A DNA stretch of 64,000 nt from Lebetimonas natsushimae. GTDB lineage: Bacteria; Campylobacterota; Campylobacteria; Campylobacterales; Nautiliaceae. Position 1 is the stretch's first letter, and the number at the start of each line of letters is the position of its first letter. Below are positions 53,418-61,681 of the stretch, piece after piece. Under the pieces are notes generated by a model. The model did no database searches. It saw only the letters and a list, made by a program, of their open reading frames with translations, and was not told where the DNA came from. The stretch lies in contig NZ_BDME01000001.1 in assembly GCF_002335445.1 (NCBI RefSeq), positions 744,001 through 808,000 on the forward strand, read 5' to 3'. A program made the translations under genes and the position numbers.

Positions 53418-55053
53418 GTCCAAATGCTTTTTTTATTGTGTTTGGATCTGGCTTTGTAAGTATACTTACAATTATTAATGTTAAAGTTGATAAAGGCAGG
53501 GCTATCACCATGGCATCCACAAAAGCCCATTTACTGTGGCCCAAAATTGAATTTACCCCAAAAAGGGCTTTTGCCACACCCAATGCTTTTGCCTCTTTAA
53601 AATGACAAAACAGAAGCCAAAACAGTGATACAAAAAACCCGATTAGCATACTTGCAATTGCCGCAGGTTTTGTAACCCTTTTTGAAAAAAGTCCGAAAAT
53701 AAAGGCCGGTAAAAAAACTGATGCGCAGAGGGCAAAAAATATTGCGGTGCTTCTAGCGATAATTGCAGGCGCCTTTTGAAATTTATAAGCTAAAAACACT
53801 GAAAATAAAATAACAATTACAATTCCTATTTTTGTCCAGTATGTAGTTTTGTTTTTATCAGCACCAAAAGTTTCAAATATGTCTTTTCCTACTGCAGTAC
53901 CCATTGTATGAAACTGACTTGATAAGGTTGACATTGCTGCTGAAATTAAAGCAAAAAGGAAAATAAAGCCAAACCAGTGAGGCATTGCCGTATTGATAAA
54001 ATGCGGAATTACTTTGCCTATTGCACCTGCTGCCTCAAGTGAGTTTTTTCCTCCGTAATTTTCAAAATACCATGCATTGCTTAAACTGCCGACTACAAAA
54101 ATAACACCTGTCATTGCCAAAATGAAAATTCCCCCTATTAATACGGCTCTGTTTAATTCTTTTTTGCTTTTTACAGTCATAAATCTCACAACCAGCTGAG
54201 GCTGTGCAAGAACTCCAATTCCAACTCCCAATGTGATGGTGGTAATTACGAAAAGCCAACCCGGGGATAAAAATTCAGGCATTTTATTCCATCCTTTAAA
54301 TCCCCAGATTTGTGAAAGTTTCATCATAAAATCACCGCTTCCCGGAATCAATTCTTTTAAACTTATACCCTATAACTTGTTAATGACTGTTAATTGCCAG
54401 ACCTTATCAAGTTTAGAAAAAGCTTCATTTATTCCGCCAAGAGAATAAAAAACCATTCCTATTAAAACTATCATTGCAACAAACATAATGCTTCCCTGCA
54501 GGGCATCTGTATACATTACACCTTTAAGGCCGCCTGCCAGAACATATGCGGTTATTATTAATGAAAAAATTAAAAGGGCTATATGATAATTTACATGAAA
54601 ATAAACACTTATAAACTGAACGCCCCCAATTAAAACGGCCGTAGCATACAAAGGCATAAAAAAGAGAATGATAAGTGCGGCAAAAATCTGAATGAATTTT
54701 GAATCATATCTTTTTCCTAAAAATTCGGGAAATGTATGTGCATCAAGTCTTAAGCCCATTTTTCTGGTCGGGTCTCCAATAAAAACAAATGCAATAAAAA
54801 TACCCACAAAAATATTTAAAAATGTTAGCCATAAAAGTGAATTTCCAAGCCATGCCGCAACTCCTCCAAATCCTACAATCGCCGCAGTTGAAATAAAAGT
54901 GGCACCATAACTTAGAGACATTACAAAAGGATGTGCCTCTCGCCCGGCTAAAAGATAGTCTGTTGAAGTTTTTGTTTTTGAATATCCCATCCAGCCCAGA
55001 TATGCCAAAATAAACAGGTAAAGTATAATTAATGCTATTTCCCAAAAGCTCAT
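53407..55053 (-). pseudogene. Sodium:solute symporter (SSS family) interrupted by an in-frame TAG
   Basis: The first 227 codons (MSFWEIALIILYLFILAYLG ...) encode helices 1-6 of an SSS symporter, with TSTDYLLAGRE, ATFISTAAIVGFGG and GGLKGVMYTDALQG. A TAG at 54370-54372 follows INKL. The same frame then continues without shift (GISLKELIPGSGDF) through the remaining helices (LGVGIGVLAQPQLVVRFMTVKS, ALISAAMSTLSSQFHTMGT) to 53407. Without the stop the product is 548 residues, the normal length. So this is a single nonsense change, a sequencing error, or a readthrough codon, not a frameshift. The downstream part could restart at a TTG (54351), but half a transporter is unlikely to work. Confidence 0.85.
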
Positions 55054-55223
55054 AGTAACTCCTCATTAATTTCTTTTTCTTCCTCAGCCCATTTTTTTAA
55101 GAGAATTTCATTACTTTCCTCATCACCTCTGTTCCAGTTAATAATTCCATAAACCACACAGAGCAAGGTACTTAATATTGTTAGCCAAAAAGCTAAACTG
55201 ACCCCTAAATCAAAACTGTTCAT
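55050..55223 (-). CDS. Symporter small accessory protein, 57 aa
   Basis: Reads MNSFDLGVSLAFWLTILSTL and on to a charged tail ending EEKEINEELL. One membrane helix (about 8-30) is followed by INWNRGDEE, a pattern of the small accessory proteins encoded just before SSS symporters in many anaerobes. Its TGA overlaps the symporter ATG (ATGA). AAAAAAGG precedes the start. It is probably required for assembly or function of the symporter. Confidence 0.85.
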   Translation of the reverse strand: MNSFDLGVSLAFWLTILSTLLCVVYGIINWNRGDEESNEILLKKWAEEEKEINEELL

Positions 55224-55318
55224 ATTTAACCTTTTTTAATTAAATTTTAATATATTTTTAATTGATGTTTAAACTTTTTTGATATTATTATAAATAAAAT
55301 TAATTTCAAAGGGTAAAA

Positions 55319-57121
55319 ATGAAACAGACATTAATGGGTAATGAGGCTATAGCGTATGGATTACTTCATGCTAATACCCAAATGATTAGCGGATATCCTG
55401 GAACTCCCTCGAGTGAGATTTTAACCACTTTTGAAAAAATTTCTAAAAATTTGCCGGTATATGCCAAGTGGGCCACAAATGAAAAAGTCGGTTTTGAAGT
55501 TGCATATGCAGGAGCAATTGCAGGATTAAATACTGCTGTTACAATGAAACAGGTTGGACTTAATGTGGCAAGTGATGCCCTTATGAGTGCAAGTTTTATT
55601 GGAAATAAGGGGGGATTTGTTTTAATAGTTGCAGATGACCCTGGTTTTCATTCTTCCCAGACAGAACAGGATAGCCGCGAATTTGCTAGATTTGCAAGAA
55701 TTCCGGTACTTGATCCGGCAACTCCGGCTGAGGCTTATGAATTTGCAATAAAAGCTAGTGAATTATCTCAAAAATTTGGAATACCCGTGATGCTAAGAAG
55801 TGTAATGAGGGTATCACATTCAAGGGAGATAGTTGAAGTGAAAGATTTTAATTTTGAAGAAAAAAAAGGAAGTTTCAAAAGGGATATTCCAAGATGGGCT
55901 GCAGTTCCAAGGGCCGGAAGGCTTGGACAGGCGTATGAAAGGGAAAAAAAATTAAAAGAAATTGCAAAATACAGTTATGAAAATTTTATAAAACCTGAAA
56001 TTGAAAAATTAAAAGGTACAAAAAATTTAATCATCTCAAGCGGGGCGGCCTTTGGATATGTAAAAGAAACACTTGATGAGCTGGGCCTTGATATTGATGT
56101 CTTAAAAATTGATATGCCTTATCCTCTGCCTTTAGATGAGCTTAAAAGTTTAATTAAACATTATGAAAAAGTACTTATTATTGAAGAGACTTATCCGGTA
56201 ATTGAAGAAGAGTTGAGAAGTGAAAATGTATATGGAAAAATGAGCGGCGATGTGCATACAATCGATGAAATGACAAAAGAAAGAGTGCTAAAAGCATTAA
56301 AAAATGTAGGATTTTATAAGGGGGAAAATATTTATAAACCTGCATTTGAAAATAATTTTGAAGTAATTTCTAGAAAACCAAACTTATGCTCTGGATGTCC
56401 TCACAGGGATATATTTTTTGCAATAAAAAAAGTGTTTAGACCTAAAAAATCGATTTATCCTTCAGATATTGGATGTTATACACTTGGAATTAATCAACAA
56501 GCCATTGATACAGTTTTATGTATGGGGGCTAGTGTTTCAATGGCTCACGGTTTCAGTATAGCGGATAATAAAAAAACGGTAATTGCAACAATCGGGGATT
56601 CAACATTTTTCCATTCAGGTGTGGCGCCACTTATTAATGCCGTTTATCAAAAGGCAAAATTTATTCTGGTAATTTTGGATAACTCAACCGTTGCGATGAC
56701 AGGACGTCAGGCAACACCAGAAAGAGCTGCACCGGGGGAAGTTGATTTAAAAAAAGTGGTTGAAGGATGCGGGGCTGAGGTGATGGAATATTGTTATGAG
56801 CCTGACATTAAAAAAACAATAGAGTTTTTTAAAGAGGTTAAGAAAAGATATGAAGAAGTCGAAGTGCCGTTGGTGGTAATCAGCAGACAGTTTTGCGTAC
56901 TTGATAAAGAAAGGGCAAAAGAGAATTTAAAAGGTGTTTTTGCGACTGTAGATGAGGAAAAATGTGTGGCATGTGATGTATGTACAACACAGTTTGTATG
57001 TCCTCCAATGGCTTATAATGAAAAGGGGAAAATTGAAATAGACCCTCTTTTGTGTGTTGGATGCGGAGTTTGCATCAGCGGAATTTGTCCGACAGATGCG
57101 TTTATAAGGAGAGATAAATGA
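55319..57121 (+). CDS. iorA: Indolepyruvate ferredoxin oxidoreductase, alpha subunit
   Basis: 600 residues. N-terminal pyrimidine-binding-like domain (SGYPGTPSSEILTTF; TMKQVGLNVASDALMS), a middle transketolase-C-like part, then the TPP-binding domain (GDSTFFHSGVAPLINAVY, LDNSTVAMTGRQ). Two ferredoxin-type [4Fe-4S] motifs close the protein (CVACDVC...C and CVGCGVCISGICP). It oxidises aryl pyruvates (from Trp, Phe, Tyr) to aryl-acetyl-CoA with ferredoxin, or runs in reverse. First gene of a five-gene coupled operon; overlaps iorB by an ATGA. Confidence 0.95.
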   Translation: MKQTLMGNEAIAYGLLHANTQMISGYPGTPSSEILTTFEKISKNLPVYAKWATNEKVGFEVAYAGAIAGLNTAVTMKQVGLNVASDALMSASFIGNKGGFVLIVADDPGFHSSQTEQDSREFARFARIPVLDPATPAEAYEFAIKASELSQKFGIPVMLRSVMRVSHSREIVEVKDFNFEEKKGSFKRDIPRWAAVPRAGRLGQAYEREKKLKEIAKYSYENFIKPEIEKLKGTKNLIISSGAAFGYVKETLDELGLDIDVLKIDMPYPLPLDELKSLIKHYEKVLIIEETYPVIEEELRSENVYGKMSGDVHTIDEMTKERVLKALKNVGFYKGENIYKPAFENNFEVISRKPNLCSGCPHRDIFFAIKKVFRPKKSIYPSDIGCYTLGINQQAIDTVLCMGASVSMAHGFSIADNKKTVIATIGDSTFFHSGVAPLINAVYQKAKFILVILDNSTVAMTGRQATPERAAPGEVDLKKVVEGCGAEVMEYCYEPDIKKTIEFFKEVKKRYEEVEVPLVVISRQFCVLDKERAKENLKGVFATVDEEKCVACDVCTTQFVCPPMAYNEKGKIEIDPLLCVGCGVCISGICPTDAFIRRDK

Positions 57122-57642
57122 AATATCAGATTTTAATTGCCGGTTTTGGAGGACAGGGGGTTGTTTTTTTAGTTAAGGTGTTAAGTATTTGTGCAGCTAA
57201 AAAAGGTTATAAATTTTTGGGCACTGAAAATCATGGAATGAGTCAAAGAGGAGGAAGTGTAAGCTCACACATTAAAATAGGAAATTTTTACAATCCTTTG
57301 ATTGATTACGGGCAGGCCGATTTATTGATAGGGCTTGACCGGGACGAGGCAATTTTAAATTTACCTTATCTAAAAAAGGGTGGTGATTTGGTTGTAAATG
57401 CATCTGATTTTCCAAAACTTGAAGCAAACGAATATATTGTAGATGCAAACCAACTGGCAGAAGATGGACTTTTTGATGCCAAGGGGCTTAATGTGTTTAT
57501 GCTGGGGACTGTTTTAAAAAATGTTAAAAATTTTCCTTTCAGTGTAGAAGAGATAAAAGAGGCGATAAAAGAGATAAATCCTAAATTTGCTAAATCTAAT
57601 TTTGAAATTTTGGAAAAAGCTTTAAATTATGAAAGAAATTAA
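57118..57642 (+). CDS. iorB: Indolepyruvate oxidoreductase, beta subunit
   Basis: 174 residues. The N-terminus ILIAGFGGQGVVFLVKVLS is the gamma-domain motif of 2-oxoacid:acceptor oxidoreductases; GTENHGMSQRGGSVSSHIKIG follows. It completes the IorAB enzyme. It is coupled to iorA by overlap and overlaps the thioesterase gene by 14 bp. Confidence 0.94.
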   Translation: MKYQILIAGFGGQGVVFLVKVLSICAAKKGYKFLGTENHGMSQRGGSVSSHIKIGNFYNPLIDYGQADLLIGLDRDEAILNLPYLKKGGDLVVNASDFPKLEANEYIVDANQLAEDGLFDAKGLNVFMLGTVLKNVKNFPFSVEEIKEAIKEINPKFAKSNFEILEKALNYERN

Positions 57643-58036
57643 ACTTTTTTTCAGTGAAAATGCCGAATTTGGAAAAAATATAGGAATTGAGCTGATTGAT
57701 GTGAAATACGGATATGCCAAAGCAAAAATGAAAGTTACAAAATTTCATTTAAACCTTGCTGGTGTTTGTCACGGAGGGGCCATTTTTACTTTAGCTGATT
57801 TTTCTTTTGCAGTTGCAAGTAACTCTTTTGGAAAAATAGCTTTGGCTATTGATACAAGTATATCTTTTATAAATGCGGCAAAAGAGGGTGATGAACTGAT
57901 AGCTGAGGCAAAGCTTATAGGCGAATCCAACAGACTTGGGACATATGAGGTTAAAATTACCGATAAAAATAAAGTGGTTGCGTTTTTTAAAGGCACAGTT
58001 TATAAAACCAAAAAAGATTTAAAGGAGATGGAATGA
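57629..58036 (+). CDS. PaaI family hotdog-fold thioesterase
   Basis: 135 residues. Hotdog fold with the catalytic segment CHGGAIFTLADFSFAVASNS near 47-66, where Asp and neighbours match PaaI. PaaI proteins release CoA from aryl-acyl-CoAs and rescue stalled CoA. Location between iorB and a phenylacetate-CoA-type ligase supports an aryl-CoA substrate. ATGA overlap with the next gene. Confidence 0.88.
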   Translation: MKEIKLFFSENAEFGKNIGIELIDVKYGYAKAKMKVTKFHLNLAGVCHGGAIFTLADFSFAVASNSFGKIALAIDTSISFINAAKEGDELIAEAKLIGESNRLGTYEVKITDKNKVVAFFKGTVYKTKKDLKEME

Positions 58037-59328
58037 TTTACAATAAAATAGAAAGTGCAAGCAGGGAAGAAATTGAAAAAGTACAGCTTAAAAGATTAAA
58101 AGAAGTTGTAAACAGGGTTTATCATTTAAGTCCGTTTTACAGAAAAAAATTTGATGAATTAAATATAACTCCTGATGATATTAAATCACTTGATGATATA
58201 AAAAAGCTGCCGTTTACTAAAAAACAGGATTTGAGGGATAATTATCCGTTTGGGCTTTTTACAGTGCCTATGAGCGAAGTTGTAAGAATCCATTCATCTT
58301 CTGGGACTACAGGAAAGCCTACGGTTGTAGGATATACAGCACATGATATGGAAGTGTGGAATGAAGTAATGATTAGATGTTATTATATGGCTGATGTAAC
58401 AAGTAAAGATATAGTTCATAATGCTTATGGATACGGACTTTTTACAGGTGGACTTGGATTTCACGAAGCTGCCCAGAAATTAGGTGCTGCAATCGTACCT
58501 GCAAGCGGTGGGTTTACTCAAAGACAGTTAATGCTAATGAGAGATTTTGGAGCTACAATTCTATGTGCAACTCCTAGTTTTGCTCTGCATCTTGCAGAAG
58601 AAGCAAAAAAAGAAGGTCCTGAATTTAGAAAAAATTATAAACTTAGAGCTGGATTTTTTGGAGCGGAACCTACAAGTAAGGGACTAAGGGAAGAAGTTGC
58701 AAGAGCATGGGATATAGAATATTATGAAGTATATGGGCTTAGTGAAATTATAGGACCGGGAGTAAGCTGCAGTTGTAATAAAGGTGAGGGACTTCATATA
58801 AATGAAGACCATTTTTATCCAGAAATTATAGACCCAAAAACAGGAGAAGTGTTGCCTGAAGGGGAAGAAGGGGAACTTGTTTTAACAACCCTTACAAAAC
58901 AGGCGCTTCCTATTATCAGATACAGAACTGGGGATATTACAAGATTGCTGAGAGTTCCTTGTGCATGCGGTAGAACATTTGTAAGAATGGAGAGTGTAAG
59001 GGGTAGGGCAGATGATATGCTTATAGTAAACGGAGTAAATGTATTCCCGTCTCAGGTAGAACATGTAATTGCAAATACAGAGGGAGTCAGTCTTAATTAT
59101 CAGATAGTCGTAGATAAAAAAGGATATCTTGACAAACTTGAAATTATGGTTGAGGTTGATGATAACATTATGTTTGATGATGTTGCAAAACTTGAAAAAA
59201 TAAAAAAAGAACTACAAAACGCATTATTAAACAACTTATATATAAACGCAGTTGTTCATCTGGTAGAACCAAAAAGTATAGAAAGAAGTATGGGAAAAGC
59301 TAAAAGAATAGTGGATAAAAGGAAATAA
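58033..59328 (+). CDS. paaK: Phenylacetate-CoA ligase family protein
   Basis: 431 residues. AMP-binding P-loop HSSSGTTGKPTVVGYT near 90-105, with AYGYGLFTGGLGFH, YEVYGLSEIIGPGVSC, and a C-terminal CxC region (VPCACGRTFVRMES) plus the RADDMLIVNGVNVFPSQVE hinge. It ligates aryl acids such as phenylacetate or indoleacetate to CoA. With IorAB it can convert between aryl acids and aromatic amino acid precursors. 1 bp separates it from the ACT gene. Confidence 0.93.
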   Translation: MIYNKIESASREEIEKVQLKRLKEVVNRVYHLSPFYRKKFDELNITPDDIKSLDDIKKLPFTKKQDLRDNYPFGLFTVPMSEVVRIHSSSGTTGKPTVVGYTAHDMEVWNEVMIRCYYMADVTSKDIVHNAYGYGLFTGGLGFHEAAQKLGAAIVPASGGFTQRQLMLMRDFGATILCATPSFALHLAEEAKKEGPEFRKNYKLRAGFFGAEPTSKGLREEVARAWDIEYYEVYGLSEIIGPGVSCSCNKGEGLHINEDHFYPEIIDPKTGEVLPEGEEGELVLTTLTKQALPIIRYRTGDITRLLRVPCACGRTFVRMESVRGRADDMLIVNGVNVFPSQVEHVIANTEGVSLNYQIVVDKKGYLDKLEIMVEVDDNIMFDDVAKLEKIKKELQNALLNNLYINAVVHLVEPKSIERSMGKAKRIVDKRK

Positions 59329-59329
59329 A

Positions 59330-59719
59330 ATGAAACAGATTTCTGTATTTTTGGAAAGAAAAAAAGGAAGATTAAAAGAAATAACTCAATCTTTGGCAAA
59401 AGAAGGTGTAAATATTAAAGCAATAACACTGGTAGAATCAAGTGAATTTGGAATTTTGAGGATGTTGACTGAAGATATTGCAAAAGCATGTGAAGCAATA
59501 GAAAAAAACGGTTTTTCATTGACGCTCAGTGACATATTGGTTGTTGAAGTTGATGATGAAATTGGAGCGTTTAATAAAATTGTTTCCGTACTGAGTGAAA
59601 ACGATATAGATATAAATTACTGTTATACAGTAAATTCAGATAAAAAAGGAGCTTTTGCATTTAAAGTGTCTGATTTGAATAGAGCTAAAAATCTGTTAAA
59701 AGGATTTAGAGTTTATTAA
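59330..59719 (+). CDS. Tandem ACT-domain protein
   Basis: 129 residues made of two ACT modules: MKQISVFLERKKGRLKEITQSL (residues 1-65) and VVEVDDEIGAFNKIVSVLSENDI (70-129). ACT domains bind amino acids. Such proteins are commonly encoded next to PaaK/IorAB and probably sense an aromatic amino acid to control this pathway. The 3' end overlaps the DUF721 gene by 24 bp. Confidence 0.88.
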   Translation: MKQISVFLERKKGRLKEITQSLAKEGVNIKAITLVESSEFGILRMLTEDIAKACEAIEKNGFSLTLSDILVVEVDDEIGAFNKIVSVLSENDIDINYCYTVNSDKKGAFAFKVSDLNRAKNLLKGFRVY

Positions 59720-60124
59720 ATTTTTAATTTCTTCGAATTTTTTCTTTAAATCCTTTTTTTTTGCTTTTATTTCAAAATCTCCGGCTTCTTTTAAAAAAAA
59801 TTTAGTTTCTTTTGGAGGTTTTGGAATTTTTTTATATTTATACATTGTAACAATTTTTTTGGGATTTATATTTAAACACTGATTTGCACTGTGGAATGAT
59901 TTTATAATTGAAAAAATAATGTTTTTATTATAAAAAATTTCCTGCCTCAAAGCTGGATGTGATACGTTTATATACAAAATGTCGCCTTTTAAAAGACATG
60001 ATGTAATATATTTATTGTATTTACGGGGCATTAGTGCTATAATTTTTTTTAAACAACGTTTCTCTTGTAATTTATTGTTATAAGGATTTAATATATGATT
60101 AAGTATCTCTTGTGCTGTTTTCAT
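59696..60124 (-). CDS. DUF721 (DciA-like) protein
   Basis: 142 residues. The central segment LYINVSHPALRQEIFYNKNIIFSIIK is characteristic of DUF721. Many members are DciA, the loader of DnaB-type helicase in bacteria without DnaC, which fits an organism with a typical DnaB. The C-terminal third is Lys-rich and helical. Start ATG at 60124; the 5' end overlaps a plus-strand lipoprotein gene by 30 bp. The ribosome binding site is weak. Confidence 0.8.
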   Translation of the reverse strand: MKTAQEILNHILNPYNNKLQEKRCLKKIIALMPRKYNKYITSCLLKGDILYINVSHPALRQEIFYNKNIIFSIIKSFHSANQCLNINPKKIVTMYKYKKIPKPPKETKFFLKEAGDFEIKAKKKDLKKKFEEIKNLINSKSF

Positions 60125-60265
60125 ATTATAATTATATCCATTTTTTTGGGATGTGGTTATAAGGCGGACCCTGTATGGCCTGGAAATGAAAAAAATATTA
60201 CTGAGGAAATAAATAGTAGTGATCTTAAAATTATAGAAATAAATAACACAATGGAGATAAAATGA
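60095..60265 (+). CDS. Small lipoprotein, LptM-like, 56 aa
   Basis: Reads MIKYLLCCFHIIIISIFLGC, where the final Cys is the lipobox cysteine, then GYKADPVWP and a polar tail. The Cys-Gly-Tyr-Lys-x-Asp-Pro-Val pattern resembles the small lipoproteins LptM/YifL that help mature the LPS transport pore LptD. ATAAGGATTTAAT precedes the ATG. The TGA overlaps the nadB ATG (ATGA). It starts inside the DUF721 gene, head to head. Confidence 0.75.
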   Translation: MIKYLLCCFHIIIISIFLGCGYKADPVWPGNEKNITEEINSSDLKIIEINNTMEIK

Positions 60266-61680
60266 AATTTGATGTTATTATAATTGGTAGTGGAATTGCA
60301 GGACTTTGGGCTGCAAAATATATAAATGACAATTCTAAATTGTCCACTTTGATTATTACAAAAAAAGAGGTTTGGGATGCTAACAGCTTTTATGCCCAGG
60401 GCGGTGTAACTATGGCTCTTGATAAAAATGATGTTCCTCTACATATTGAAGATACAATTAAAGCCGGAAGTTTTCATAATAACAGGAAAATGGTTGAGAT
60501 ACTCTCAAAATCATCACTTAAACTAAAAGAGGACTTGAAAAATTACGGATTTAAATTTGAAGGCGTTACAAGAGAAGCCGCACATTCAGTTCCCAGGGTT
60601 TATCATGCCGGAGGTGATGCCACCGGAAGGGAGATTCATAAATTTTTGATAAAAAAAGATAAAAGTTATCTGCTTGATAATGCAGTGGTTTTTGATTTAT
60701 TGATTGAAGACAATGTTTGTTACGGTGTCAGTGTTTTAAAAGAAAATAAAAAATATAATATTTATGCTAATAATGTAATATTGGCAAGCGGCGGTATAGG
60801 GGCACTTTATAAATATGACACAAATGCCAGGACAATTTCAGGGGATATTCAGGGAATTGCAATAGAAAAAGGGGTTGAAGTAAATGATATGGAGTTTACC
60901 CAGTTTCATCCGACTGTTTTTATAGAAAGTAAGTTTTCACAAAAATTACTGCTTACCGAGGCTTTAAGGGGTGAGGGCGCACATGTTGTAGATGAAAATA
61001 ATGAAAGATTTTTATTTGAATATGATGAAAGGGGTGAACTGGCAAGCAGGGATATTGTAAGCAGGGCAATATTTATGCATCAGCAAAAAGGACACAAAGT
61101 TTTTTTAGATGTAAGTATGTTTGACGAAGAATATTTTAAAAACCGTTTTCCGACCATTTACAATAAACTAAGAGATTATGATATAAATGTTCCTTATGAA
61201 AAAATACCAATTTCCCCTGCATTTCATTATTTTATGGGTGGAATTGTCGTTGATGTAAATGCTAGAGTTAAAAATTTTAAAAATCTTTATGCAGCCGGAG
61301 AAGTGGCTAATACAGGAGTTCATGGGGCAAACAGACTTGCAAGTAATTCCACACTTGAGTGTTTTGTGTTTGGAAGAAAAGCCGCAAGGGATATTTTAAA
61401 AAATAAATTTAAGACAGATAATAAAATATTCGATATAAACAATGAAGAATTAATCAAAAAAGATGATAAAATTTTTAAGAATAAACTTAGAGAAATTATG
61501 TGGAATAATGTTGGTATAATTAGAAATAAGAGAGGGTTGGAAGAAGCTTTAAGCTTTGTTGAGGAAAATATAGGAAAGGTCGGCAGACTTACCAGGATGA
61601 GGTTTTTAACTGCCAGAGAAATAATTAAAGCTGCTTTGGAAAGAAAAGAATCACTTGGAGCACATTACAGAAAGGATTGA
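60262..61680 (+). CDS. nadB: L-aspartate oxidase
   Basis: 472 residues. FAD-binding N-terminus VIIGSGIAGLWAAKYI, YAQGGVTMALD, AAHSVPRVYHAGGDATGREI, the catalytic part EALRGEGAHVVDENNERFLF with SRDIVSRAI, and HYFMGGIVVD. It oxidises aspartate to iminoaspartate for NAD synthesis; fumarate can serve as acceptor in anaerobes. It is shorter at the C-terminus than E. coli NadB (540), as in some relatives. It overlaps the lipoprotein gene. Confidence 0.93.
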   Translation: MKFDVIIIGSGIAGLWAAKYINDNSKLSTLIITKKEVWDANSFYAQGGVTMALDKNDVPLHIEDTIKAGSFHNNRKMVEILSKSSLKLKEDLKNYGFKFEGVTREAAHSVPRVYHAGGDATGREIHKFLIKKDKSYLLDNAVVFDLLIEDNVCYGVSVLKENKKYNIYANNVILASGGIGALYKYDTNARTISGDIQGIAIEKGVEVNDMEFTQFHPTVFIESKFSQKLLLTEALRGEGAHVVDENNERFLFEYDERGELASRDIVSRAIFMHQQKGHKVFLDVSMFDEEYFKNRFPTIYNKLRDYDINVPYEKIPISPAFHYFMGGIVVDVNARVKNFKNLYAAGEVANTGVHGANRLASNSTLECFVFGRKAARDILKNKFKTDNKIFDINNEELIKKDDKIFKNKLREIMWNNVGIIRNKRGLEEALSFVEENIGKVGRLTRMRFLTAREIIKAALERKESLGAHYRKD

Positions 61681-61681
61681 T

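Noticed and set aside
54340-54380. Frameshift in the sodium:solute symporter
   Set aside because: The two parts differ by a multiple of three bases and join in the same frame; only a TAG separates them, so it is a nonsense codon rather than a frameshift.
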